From: Chloroflexota bacterium
GTDB taxonomy: Bacteria; Chloroflexota; Anaerolineae; Aggregatilineales; UBA2796
Reading direction: 5' to 3'
NCBI GenBank assembly: GCA_021325095.1
Contig: JAJPHV010000071.1
Location: forward strand, 1-52,506
DNA length: 52,506 nt
Positions 42,860-50,963 of this stretch are shown piece by piece. A model generated the notes under the pieces. The model made no database searches, was not told the DNA's origin, and worked only from the letters and a program-made list of their open reading frames with translations. Each line of letters starts with the position of its first letter. Positions within the stretch are counted from its first letter, which is position 1. Position numbers and translations under genes: made by a program.

Positions 42860-44014
42860 TTATTGAACCTTGACGGCCAGGATTTCTTCGGGCGTCAGGT
42901 CAACGCCGCAAGCCGGAATCTTGATGGCGGTGAAGAAATCGTCGGGCACGTTCGAGAAGTAATCGACGCCTTCCTTCATCGTCTCGGTGGTAGCGATGGG
43001 CAGCGGCATGGCGATCACGCGCGGGAGCGTCTTGCCTTGCAGCAGTTCGAGCGCCACGCGCATCGAGACCGCAACCATACCCGGCGTCTGGCCGACAGAG
43101 ATACCGGTCAGGCCCTGATCCTTCATCGTCGCCAGTGCCTTGCGGAAGCCGTTCTCGGCCTCGCCAGCCATCGGCACCAACGGTACTTTGGCGTCCTTGA
43201 AAGCCTGAAGGACGCCCGGCCCGCCGCCCTGAATCCATACGCCATCAATCTTGGGCTTGGTCGCCAGCAGGTCGGCCATCACGGTCTGGGACGTACCGCT
43301 GTCCCACTTGCCTTCAAGTTCGGCCAGAATCTTGATGTCAGGATATTTGCTGAAGACTTCTTTGGCGCCCTTGTTGCGGTCCGAGTCGACGCTCGTGCCC
43401 GGCACGCCATTGACCAGCACGACGTTGCCCTTGCCGTTCATGCGCTTCGCCAGGTCTTCGGCCATGACACGGCCAAATTCAACCTGATCCTCATTGACGA
43501 GCACCGCTTCAGGAGCAGTGACGATGTTATCGAAGGAGACGACAATAATTCCGGCGTCTGTCGCGCGCTTGATGACCGCGCCGAAGGCTTCGGGCGTGGC
43601 CGCGTTCAGGATGATGGCATCGACGCCCTGCGCGATCATATTGTCCATCGCCGCGATCTGGGCTTCAACGTCCTGCCCCGAACTGACAACGGTCAGTTCC
43701 TTGATCATGGGCTTGATGTCCGGCGTTTCGGCATAGGCTTTCGCCATCTGGATCATTTGTGTACGCCAGGCGTTGCCGATGAAAGAGTTGCTGATGCCGA
43801 TGGTGTAGGGGCCGGGTTTGGCCTTAAAGGTCACCATCTTGTCGTTATTGGTGGCAGCGCGGAAACAGACGGCGGGATCGAAACCGGTGGTCGGGGTTCC
43901 CGCCATCGTGGGGGCCATCGTCGCCTGCACAGCAGCGAGCCGTGTCGAAGCCGGCATAGCGACCAGCAGCGCGAGCACAAGCAAGGTGAACAACATAAAG
44001 AAATGCCGTTTCAT
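42860..44014 (-). CDS. CUT2 sugar-binding protein
   Basis: 384 residues with a signal peptide (MKRHFFMLFTLLVLALLVAM, cleavage about residue 28). The periplasmic-binding-protein type 1 fold follows: YTIGISNSFIGNAWRTQMIQMAKAYAE, AQIAAMDNMIAQGVDAIILNAATPEAF, GIIVVSFDNIVTAPEAVLVNEDQVEFG and GNVVLVNGVPGTSVDSDRNKGAKEVF. First gene of the operon, with GGAGGTC upstream of the ATG and a GATAAT-type -10 about 115 bases further up. Confidence 0.93.
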   Translation of the reverse strand: MKRHFFMLFTLLVLALLVAMPASTRLAAVQATMAPTMAGTPTTGFDPAVCFRAATNNDKMVTFKAKPGPYTIGISNSFIGNAWRTQMIQMAKAYAETPDIKPMIKELTVVSSGQDVEAQIAAMDNMIAQGVDAIILNAATPEAFGAVIKRATDAGIIVVSFDNIVTAPEAVLVNEDQVEFGRVMAEDLAKRMNGKGNVVLVNGVPGTSVDSDRNKGAKEVFSKYPDIKILAELEGKWDSGTSQTVMADLLATKPKIDGVWIQGGGPGVLQAFKDAKVPLVPMAGEAENGFRKALATMKDQGLTGISVGQTPGMVAVSMRVALELLQGKTLPRVIAMPLPIATTETMKEGVDYFSNVPDDFFTAIKIPACGVDLTPEEILAVKVQ

Positions 44015-44210
44015 GTTTTGACCTCCAAAACCCTACATTCTATAACTATCCAGGCCCGAAAGTGATGGCCTGCCACGATGCAAACGGACTCCAGCGGCGC
44101 GGATTTGCCCTCCTCTCCGGCATATGTATTATCTTGTAGTCTGTGGGACAAAAATGGAGTGTAGCAGGGAACCAGGCCAATGTCAAAATAACAACTCGCC
44201 CCTTCCCACC

Positions 44211-44237
44211 AACAAAAGCCTGCCGACGGTGGCAGGC
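44211..44237 (-). terminator. Intrinsic terminator of the nirA operon
   Basis: On the transcribed strand GCCTGCC-ACCGTC-GGCAGGC is followed by TTTTGTT. It lies 37 bases beyond the last gene of the operon and before the binding-protein promoter. Confidence 0.85.
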
Positions 44238-44273
44238 TCCTGCAAGCGAATGACGTGGCCGGATTTCAGACGG

Positions 44274-44897
44274 CTACTTCTGCACGCCCGACTTCAATTG
44301 TTGTAACAGATCGGACACGCCTGCTGAAGTCTGGTGGTGCACGCTGAGGGTGAACAGATGGCGTGGATCGACACTCGCGGGCGCAAGGTCGAGCGCCTCT
44401 GTCCCATCATACAGCCCATACAGCTCCGTCAGGACGCCCCGCACGTCATCCTTGACGAGATCAAAGGTCTCTGGTCGGTTGGGGAGCCGCAGGCGATCCG
44501 CAAAGCGAATCTCGATCTCGTCCGTCCGGAACTTGAGCCTCGGCCTGAATGAGCTTTCTGTCTCCAACAAAGCGCAAGCCATCAACGCCAACCGTATCGT
44601 CGTGCGAAGCTGTGCGGGCAGATCGGGGTCTGGCTGGCGCTTGCGCGTGCAGAGCAGGCCGAGGCGGCTGCCTTTGTTCTCTATTGCGTAATCCGCCTCG
44701 TGCCCGATGAGGACGACGCCTGGCCCTTCAAAGACGTGCGCGTAATCCGCCACGTCGATCAGCATCCCTTCGAGCGCCTGCTGCTGTATCCAGCGCTGGA
44801 ACAGGCTTGAGAACGTGGAGAGCTTTGCCCCCTGCGGGTTGCTCAGAAAGAACTTGACCTGCGTTCGGAAAGGTATCATGGGGCTATCCTCACTCAC
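44274..44897 (-). CDS. Unrecognised protein translationally coupled to the siroheme reductase
   Basis: 207 residues, soluble, no signal or membrane segment. I do not recognise a family. It is predicted to be alpha/beta, with FRTQVKFFLSNPQGAKLSTFSSLFQRWIQQQALEGMLIDVADYAHVFEGPGVVLIGHEADYAIENKGSRLGLL broken here only for description: segments FRTQVKFFLSN, LIDVADYAHVFEGPG, VVLIGHEADYAIEN and LALMACALLE are notable. Its ATG overlaps the reductase stop (ATGA), so it is made together with that enzyme. It may assist assembly, electron supply or siroheme insertion; that is inference from coupling. Confidence 0.8.
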   Translation of the reverse strand: MSEDSPMIPFRTQVKFFLSNPQGAKLSTFSSLFQRWIQQQALEGMLIDVADYAHVFEGPGVVLIGHEADYAIENKGSRLGLLCTRKRQPDPDLPAQLRTTIRLALMACALLETESSFRPRLKFRTDEIEIRFADRLRLPNRPETFDLVKDDVRGVLTELYGLYDGTEALDLAPASVDPRHLFTLSVHHQTSAGVSDLLQQLKSGVQK

Positions 44898-47158
44898 GAC
44901 CCGATGCTGCCGATGATGCTGCCGTTCACCTTCGCTTCGCAGGTGTGGACGGCCTCGATGAAAAGCTGCGCCTCTTCGACCAGTTTCCGCGCCGAGTCGG
45001 CGTCGGGATTGGTGGGCGGGTTCTCGTGGCGCTGGAACAGATACTGCGCAAACTTGCCCCCGGCAAAGGGGTCGAAGAACAGTTTGGTGTCATAGAAGCG
45101 GGTGCGGAATTCGTCGATGATCTTGTCGGGAATATCCGGTACGTCCAGATAGCTGGTGCGCACCAGAGCACGCGCCGCCAGCAGCATGGCCCGGTAGGCC
45201 AGTTCGTCGGCTTTGGCGTACTTGCCTTCGTCGATTGCCAGCAGCCCCTCAAAGTGCGTCGATTCAGCCCTGGCGATTTCCATCGAGAACAGCGACACGA
45301 CTTCGCCCGCGCACTCGCCCACGCCGATGTCGCCCAATGAGTATTCGCGGGTATCGCCCCAGTCCGAGTAGTAGGACGGATCAAGGTCGTGATCGGGCAC
45401 GCGCGTAAATGGCTCCAGCATGGCCTTCACTTCCTTTTTGCCGAGCCGGGTAATCCAATCCTGGAACGTCTCGGCTGGCTGGCGCTCCTGGGCAAAACGC
45501 TGGGTGATCGCTTCCAGGACTTCGGGCACGCGCTTGGAGGGAACTGCTCCAACCGCCAGGCCGTAGCTGCCGCCGTTCTGCTGCCACTTGCCGCCCAGAA
45601 CCAGTTGGAAGTGCGGAACCAGGTAGTTGCCGGAGCGGCGGCTGTTGCCGAAGAAGCCGATGTCCGCGATGTGGTGCTGGCCGCAGGAATTGAAGCAGCC
45701 GCTGATCTTGATCTTCAACTCCTTTACGGCATCGGGCAAGGTCGGGAGTTTGGCGGCAAGCTGCTGGCGAAGCTCGCCCGCCAGCCCGCGCGACGACGCA
45801 ATGCCCAGCTTGCAGGTATCGGTTCCGGGGCAGGCCGTAATGTCCACAATGGTGTTGATGCCCGGTTCAGCCAGCCCGATGGCCTTGAGTTCGCTGTACA
45901 ACGCGGGCAGGTCGGCCTCCGAGACCCAACGCAGCACCATGTTCTGCTCAACTGTCGTGCGAACGTTGTCACCGCTGTACGCCCGCGCAATGTCAGCCAA
46001 GTTGAACATCTGGCTAGAGGTAATGTCGCCCAGCGGCAGGTTAACATAGACGACGACATAACCAGGCTGCCGCTGCTGGTAGACATTGGTCTTGTACCAC
46101 GCCTCGAAGCCTTCCGGCCTGACCTGACCATTCAGCGACACCGCGGGCCGAACAGGCGTTTCGACAAAGTTCGGCACGTCGGGCAGGTAAGCGGTCCAGC
46201 GATCATCGTGGGGCAGCTTTTCGCGTTCCTCAAAGACCAGCCGCCGGAACTCCTCGATGCCAAGCTGCTCGACCAGGAACTTGAGGCGAGCGCGGTTACG
46301 GTTGCGCTTCTCGCCAAGCCGGGCAAAGACGCGCGCGATAGCCTGCGCAATGGGCAAGATTTCGTCCTCGGTGGCGAACTCGGTCAGCACCTTCGCCTGG
46401 TGCGGGATCGTGCCCAGGCCGCCACCCACGAAGATGGTGAACCCACGTTTGATCTCGCCATCGACCTCTTTGGTGCGGGCCAGCAGGCCGAGGTCGTGTA
46501 TATTGAGCAGCCCGCAGGCGTGCTGCTCGCAGCCCGAAAAGGCCGTCTTGAACTTGCGCCCGAAGTCCTGCGTGTCGTCGTGGCCCAGCAGGAAATAGGC
46601 CATCGCTTTGGCATAGGGGGTCACGTCGAACTGCTCGTCGTGGCAGACGCCGGAGAGCGGACAGGCCGTGACGTTGCGCACCGTGTTGCCGCAGGCTTCC
46701 TGGGTGGTGACACCCACCGCCGCCAGCCGCCGCATCAGGTCGGGCGTGTCGTCCAGGTGCACAAAATGGAGTTGGAAATCTTGCCGGGTCGTCACGTGCA
46801 AGATACCGTCGGAGTATTCGTCGGCAAGCTCGGCCAGGACTTCCATCTGCCGGGGAGTCAGGCCGCCAAAGGGGATTTTGATGCGCTGCATCCCCGGCGC
46901 ATCCCAGAGCGTGTTCGGCCCCTTCGTCAGACCGCCGGACGGATAGGTCAGGGTCTGGGTTTTCTGGCCGTCGTAGCGCTGGCCGTTGTCGTAGCGCTGG
47001 CCGTAGATGCCCCAGCGCAGGCGCGTCTCCGCAAAGACTTTTTCGTCCAGCTTATTCTGGCGTCTAAGCTCTAACTGCCCGGCAAAGACTTCAATTTCCT
47101 GTGCGCGTTCCTCAGGGATTTGATGGCCTAAGGCTTCTTTCCAGTTCTGAGCGATCAT
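44894..47158 (-). CDS. nirA: Ferredoxin-dependent nitrite/sulfite reductase (NirA/Sir-like) with C-terminal extension
   Basis: Siroheme [4Fe-4S] enzyme reducing nitrite or sulfite by six electrons. 754 residues from ATG (MIAQNWKEAL). First half: MQRIKIPFGGLTPRQM, LHVTTRQDFQLHFV, RNVTACPLSG. Second half: cluster cysteines C443, C449, C488, C492 in TACPGTDTC and ISGCFNSC. Residues about 575-754 are an extra domain, mostly helical (SMEIARAESTHFEGLLAIDE; KADELAYRAMLLAARALVRTSY), resembling HEPN-type helix bundles. The substrate (nitrite or sulfite) is not certain. A six-residue tandem duplication GQRYDN-GQRYDG occurs at 53-64. Confidence 0.88.
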   Translation of the reverse strand: MIAQNWKEALGHQIPEERAQEIEVFAGQLELRRQNKLDEKVFAETRLRWGIYGQRYDNGQRYDGQKTQTLTYPSGGLTKGPNTLWDAPGMQRIKIPFGGLTPRQMEVLAELADEYSDGILHVTTRQDFQLHFVHLDDTPDLMRRLAAVGVTTQEACGNTVRNVTACPLSGVCHDEQFDVTPYAKAMAYFLLGHDDTQDFGRKFKTAFSGCEQHACGLLNIHDLGLLARTKEVDGEIKRGFTIFVGGGLGTIPHQAKVLTEFATEDEILPIAQAIARVFARLGEKRNRNRARLKFLVEQLGIEEFRRLVFEEREKLPHDDRWTAYLPDVPNFVETPVRPAVSLNGQVRPEGFEAWYKTNVYQQRQPGYVVVYVNLPLGDITSSQMFNLADIARAYSGDNVRTTVEQNMVLRWVSEADLPALYSELKAIGLAEPGINTIVDITACPGTDTCKLGIASSRGLAGELRQQLAAKLPTLPDAVKELKIKISGCFNSCGQHHIADIGFFGNSRRSGNYLVPHFQLVLGGKWQQNGGSYGLAVGAVPSKRVPEVLEAITQRFAQERQPAETFQDWITRLGKKEVKAMLEPFTRVPDHDLDPSYYSDWGDTREYSLGDIGVGECAGEVVSLFSMEIARAESTHFEGLLAIDEGKYAKADELAYRAMLLAARALVRTSYLDVPDIPDKIIDEFRTRFYDTKLFFDPFAGGKFAQYLFQRHENPPTNPDADSARKLVEEAQLFIEAVHTCEAKVNGSIIGSIGS
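46970..47004. repeat. 18-base in-frame tandem duplication inside nirA
   Basis: GTCGTAGCGCTGGCCGT occurs twice with one base between, at 46970-46986 and 46988-47004, giving the repeated GQRYD in the protein. It looks like a replication-slippage event. Confidence 0.8.
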
Positions 47159-47213
47159 TGGCCTCACGTCCTCCCGCAAATGAACTAACGATGGGCAAAC
47201 CCGACGGCTGAAC

Positions 47214-47250
47214 CACAAAATAAAAAGCCGATCCCTGATGAGGATCGGCC
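47214..47250 (-). terminator. Intrinsic terminator upstream of nirA (bidirectional)
   Basis: On the minus strand GCCGATCC-TCATCAG-GGATCGGC runs into TTTTTATTTT. The opposite strand also has a T-rich tail (CTTTTCTTT). It ends 56 bases before the nirA ATG and lies 214 bases after the thrC stop. A small hairpin GTAGGT-GTTT-ACCTAC sits upstream at 47267-47282. Confidence 0.8.
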
Positions 47251-47463
47251 TTTTCTTTAACAGGATGTAGGTGTTTACCTACGCCAATATCCTCCAGGGC
47301 GCACCCGTGCCGAATGAAGCCATACAACAACAGTTGGCGCAGCAGATCATTGGGTGGGTCGTGGAGTATTTCATATTAGAAAAGCTACCATATCCGTATG
47401 GGCATGTCAATGATTCTGAAGGCTTATTGGCACAATGCACAAACAGCACAGCCGTAAAGACGA

Positions 47464-48654
47464 TCACGAAGGCGGCGTGAGCAAGTGTGTGTATTTCATG
47501 CCCGTCCCGGTGTTGTAGAGCAGCACACGCTCGTCCGGCTTGATCCACCCGCTCTGCACCAGTTTCACCAATCCGGCGTAAGTGGCCGCACCTTCGGGCG
47601 CGGCGAAGACACCTGCCAACTGTGCAATGAGTCGCTGCGCTTCCAGGATTTCTGCGTCCGAGACGGCAATAGCCGTGCCGCCCGTCTCGCGGAGCGCGCG
47701 GAGCACCAGCCGATCTCCGCGCACGGCGGGCACGCGCAGGCCGCTGGCGATGGTGTGTGCGTTCTGCCACACCTGGGCGCTGTCGGCGTGAGCCTCGAAG
47801 GCTTTGACGATGGGCGCGCAGCCGTCGCTCTGCACCACTACCAGGCGTGGACGGCGCTTTTCAACCCAGCCGAGCGCCACCATTTCGTCGAACGCCTTCC
47901 ACATGCCGATCAGCCCGACGCCGCCGCCTGTCGGGTAAAACACCACGTCCGGCAACTGCCAGTGCCCGTTCTCGGCAAAATGCAGGGCCAGTTCCAACCC
48001 CATCGTCTTTTTGCCTTCAATGCGGTACGGCTCTTTGAGCGTCGAAACGTCGAACCAGTTGTGTTTGGCGGCTTCGGCGGCGGCGAGCTGCGCTGCGTCG
48101 TTGATCAACCCGTCCACCAGCGTGAGGTGCGCGCCGTACATCTGTACCTCGAGCTGGTTGAGCAGCGGCGCATCACGGGGCATAAAGACATGAGCTTCCA
48201 GCCCGGCCAGGGCCGCATAGGCCGCCATCGCGCCGCCCGCGTTGCCCGCCGTCGGCGTGACGAGCGTGCGTGCCCCCAGTTCGAGCGCCCGCGAAACGGC
48301 AACAGCCATGCCGCGTGCCTTGAACGACCCGGTGGGGTTCAGCCCTTCGTCTTTGATGTACAGGGTGGTCAGTCCGACCCGCTCTGCCAACCTGTGTGCC
48401 TGAATCAAAGGCGTACCGCCCTCGCCCAGCGTCAGCCGGCAGTGCGGATCGGAGACGGGCAGCAGTTCGTGCCAGCGCCACAGCCCATGCGGACGATGCT
48501 CGATCTCGGCGGGGGTGACTGCCTCGCGGACGCGGGCCAGGTCGTATCGGGCAAGCAGCGGCGATTGGCAGTCCGGGCAAAGGTTTTGAAGCCGATTCGC
48601 ATCCAGGATACGGCCACAGAACGAACATTCAAGGTGAGTGAGTGTACTGGACAT
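47464..48654 (-). CDS. thrC: Threonine synthase (stand-alone paralogue)
   Basis: 396 residues from the ATG with AAAGGA upstream. Four-cysteine N-terminal zinc ribbon (CSFCGRI, LCPDCQS), LGEGGTPLIQA, PLP lysine in LNPTGSFKARGMAVAV, TAGNAGGAMAAYAAL, and YPTGGGVGLIGMWKAF. It is closely similar in layout to the enzyme half of the receiver fusion at 21076 but has no receiver. The PLP-lysine motif has SFKAR instead of SFKDR, and GGGVG replaces GGMGP, so the two may differ in substrate. It may be the housekeeping threonine synthase or a related beta-replacing enzyme. Confidence 0.9.
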   Translation of the reverse strand: MSSTLTHLECSFCGRILDANRLQNLCPDCQSPLLARYDLARVREAVTPAEIEHRPHGLWRWHELLPVSDPHCRLTLGEGGTPLIQAHRLAERVGLTTLYIKDEGLNPTGSFKARGMAVAVSRALELGARTLVTPTAGNAGGAMAAYAALAGLEAHVFMPRDAPLLNQLEVQMYGAHLTLVDGLINDAAQLAAAEAAKHNWFDVSTLKEPYRIEGKKTMGLELALHFAENGHWQLPDVVFYPTGGGVGLIGMWKAFDEMVALGWVEKRRPRLVVVQSDGCAPIVKAFEAHADSAQVWQNAHTIASGLRVPAVRGDRLVLRALRETGGTAIAVSDAEILEAQRLIAQLAGVFAAPEGAATYAGLVKLVQSGWIKPDERVLLYNTGTGMKYTHLLTPPS

Positions 48655-48833
48655 AGGTGTCCTTTGGGGGTTAAGGATAGAATTCTGACAACCCTTTAGT
48701 TTATCGGCGCTAACTGGCGGGCGGGAAGCGTGCCGGGCACTGTGCGGCACGACCTATGGCAGCGCGGCCCGATTCCAGACAGGGTTTGACAGTCTGCACG
48801 ATGGGCTGGGCTGCAAAATTAGAGAGAGTACCG

Positions 48834-49790
48834 TCAAAGCACGTGCGCTTCCGTCGCATCGCCCATGTGATGTACCAGCCAACCAAACATGGCGCGAATC
48901 AGCGCTTCGCGGGCCACGATCATCACGATCAGCGCCGGAATGCCGAGCAGCACGTTGCCCACCATCGCAATGACGGAGGCCGGCCCCGTAGCAATCAGTA
49001 CCGCAAGCAGGGGCGGCGGGGTAGGTGGCAACGCCGCCAGCAGTATCAGCGTCAGCAGGGCACGTACCAGCACCAGCGCCAGCGCCAGCATGAGCGCGAT
49101 AGCCCCGGCGGTCTGGCGGTTGGGCGTCAGCAGCGAAGCGATCAGCCCGACCAGGCTGCTCAGGACGTAATCCTGCGCCCGTGCCACCACGAATTCGATC
49201 ATGGCCGCGACCAGCAGCGCGATCTGGAATACTGGACTGGTCACCCCGGAAACGACATCGCGCAGAAAATCCCCAAGTACGACCACAAACAGGATCGCCA
49301 CCAGGAAAGCCTGCACCCACAGCAGCATTTCGCCGTAGGGATTCAAGCGGCGCAGCGACGCGGCCAGCTTCGCCAGGATCAGGTCGGCCCAGTCAAAGGG
49401 CGTGGTCAGCAGCACGTCCCAGGTCTGGCGTTCGCGCTCGCCCGCAATGACTCCGCTCGCGCCAATAGCGACGGCCAGCGGCCACAGGTAGGCCAGCAGC
49501 AGTATGGCGATCAGCGCCAGGCTGACGCCCACCGCCGAAATCAGTGAGAACAGGGCGGTGGAAAAGGACAGCGGCGCGCGACGCCCACCGCCACATAGAA
49601 ACTCGGCAATGGCCGTCATAAGCACCACCAGCCCGACAGCGGCGACGGGCCGCCAGATGCGCTGCACAAATTTCCAGAGGATCAGCACGCTCGGCGTCAA
49701 CTTGACGTGTTTGCTATCGGCACGGTAAACAGGGTGAGTCGGTTTTGTCCAGTGTTGCCAGAGGGCCAGCAGGAAGTGATAGGTGTCCAC
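48834..49790 (-). CDS. ABC-2-like membrane permease (second of a pair)
   Basis: 318 residues from GTG with AAGGA upstream; an earlier TTG at 49832 would overlap the preceding gene by 35 bases. Around six to eight helices. The cytosolic motif GERERQTWDVLLTTPFDWADLILAKLAASLRR is typical of ABC-2 permeases (E-R-E-x-x-T-x-x-x-L-L-x-T-P). No ATPase partner is adjacent. It follows its paralogue by a short gap. Confidence 0.8.
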   Translation of the reverse strand: MDTYHFLLALWQHWTKPTHPVYRADSKHVKLTPSVLILWKFVQRIWRPVAAVGLVVLMTAIAEFLCGGGRRAPLSFSTALFSLISAVGVSLALIAILLLAYLWPLAVAIGASGVIAGERERQTWDVLLTTPFDWADLILAKLAASLRRLNPYGEMLLWVQAFLVAILFVVVLGDFLRDVVSGVTSPVFQIALLVAAMIEFVVARAQDYVLSSLVGLIASLLTPNRQTAGAIALMLALALVLVRALLTLILLAALPPTPPPLLAVLIATGPASVIAMVGNVLLGIPALIVMIVAREALIRAMFGWLVHHMGDATEAHVL

Positions 49791-49797
49791 GCAGCCA

Positions 49798-50679
49798 TTA
49801 TCCTTCGTGAGCGCGACGAACCGTCCAGGCAAACAGGGTGCGGATCAGGCCCTCGCGGGCAGCGATCATGCCGACGACAAAGATCAGGCTCTCGAAGCCC
49901 GGTACAGCCGCCAGCGCTGCCGACGACCCGGCCACCACGTTTAGCAGTGCCAGATTGAGCGGCGCGAGCGGCGCACTCCGCACCAGGATCAGCGTGAGCA
50001 AGGTCTGGACGAGCCGGATCAGCAGCCCACCGATCAGGCCGACCAGCAGCGTCACCCGCCGCGAATCGCTGATGAACGCAGCCGCAATCCCCATTGTAAC
50101 CGAAAGTGCCACTTCCTGTTCGCGCTCAACGACGAGGGCGACGGAACCGACCAGCATGAACAGGATGCCCAACCAGGGCGATTGGGCGTTCATCATCTTG
50201 AACAGCATGATTGGCCCGGCAAAGAATAACCCGGGCAGGGAGGCAATGAAAGTCAGGCTCAGGACGCCTTTCCAGACCGGCTCGATGTCGGCGGCAGCTT
50301 TTGCCAGCAGGATGGTTTCGGTGGGGTGGGGCGTTACCAACAGCGCATCCCACGTCTGGGCAGTGCGTTCCCGGCTAATGCCCCGCCCGGCCAGCATTGC
50401 CAGCGGGACCGTCCAGCCCAGGCTCAACAGCCCACCGACCAGCGCAAACAGGCCGCTGATCAGCAGTTCCCGGTACAGGCTCAATCGGAAACCAAGCTGG
50501 CTCTCGGCCAGAGCCAGGAGCGGCAGACCGATGACCAGCACCACGAACAGGTAGCTGCCCCACCGATTGAACTTGAAAGGCAGCGCGGCCATCCCACTGC
50601 GACGCTCGGCAGCGTAAATGGGGTGGGATTCTCCCTGGATGTGGAACAAAAGCTGCCGGACAATTTCCAGGGTTCCCAT
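49798..50679 (-). CDS. ABC-2-like membrane permease (first of a pair)
   Basis: 293 residues with six or so helices and the same motif as its neighbour: GISRERTAQTWDALLVTPHPTETILLAKAAADI. The N-terminus is amphipathic (MGTLEIVRQLLFHIQGESHPIYAAERRSG broken after residue 20) and cytosolic. The two proteins share arrangement and ends (VVARE/ IAAREGLIRTLFAW), so they arose by duplication. Substrate unknown. A cognate ATPase must be encoded elsewhere. Confidence 0.8.
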   Translation of the reverse strand: MGTLEIVRQLLFHIQGESHPIYAAERRSGMAALPFKFNRWGSYLFVVLVIGLPLLALAESQLGFRLSLYRELLISGLFALVGGLLSLGWTVPLAMLAGRGISRERTAQTWDALLVTPHPTETILLAKAAADIEPVWKGVLSLTFIASLPGLFFAGPIMLFKMMNAQSPWLGILFMLVGSVALVVEREQEVALSVTMGIAAAFISDSRRVTLLVGLIGGLLIRLVQTLLTLILVRSAPLAPLNLALLNVVAGSSAALAAVPGFESLIFVVGMIAAREGLIRTLFAWTVRRAHEG

Positions 50680-50695
50680 GCCGCCCCCAGCGCCC

Positions 50696-50741
50696 GGCGC
50701 TAAAGCACGGGCTGAATCGACAAAGCCCGCTGAAGCAGTCT
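50696..50741 (+). repeat. Palindromic interspersed repeat, family B, second copy
   Basis: GGCGCTAAAGCACGGGCTGA, then ATCGACAAAGCCCGCTGAAGC. It aligns over about 45 bases with the element at 3735-3781 (reverse strand). It is next to the start of the first ABC-2-like permease gene. The rest of the gap to 50963 holds nothing I recognise. Confidence 0.75.
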
Positions 50742-50963
50742 AGAGGCAAGACCTCATAGATAAGCAAATCGACGGCATAAAAGGCATGTTTAAGTCGCCG
50801 AAGGAAAGAGCTACAAGAACCGTGTAAGGGATACAGGACAGGAGTTTAGCCTATCCGGTCTGGCAGCGCATAGTGCAAAACGTCAGTACTTTTGTGGAAT
50901 CTGTCACCGGATTAGCGGTCCAACGGAGCGCACATTTCACTGGCTCCCTCTGCACGTGATCGT

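Noticed and set aside
45389..47074. 561-residue open frame antisense to nirA
   Set aside because: It mirrors the nirA reading frame in GC-rich DNA, has no family motifs and no ribosome site; nirA is certain by its cysteine motifs.
47271..47480. 69-residue plus-strand frame between nirA and thrC
   Set aside because: No ribosome site, no recognisable family, and it begins inside the hairpin region; not enough to call a gene.
48834..49832. Upstream TTG start for the second ABC-2-like permease
   Set aside because: It would overlap the preceding gene by 35 bases and lacks a ribosome site; GTG at 49790 has AAGGA upstream.
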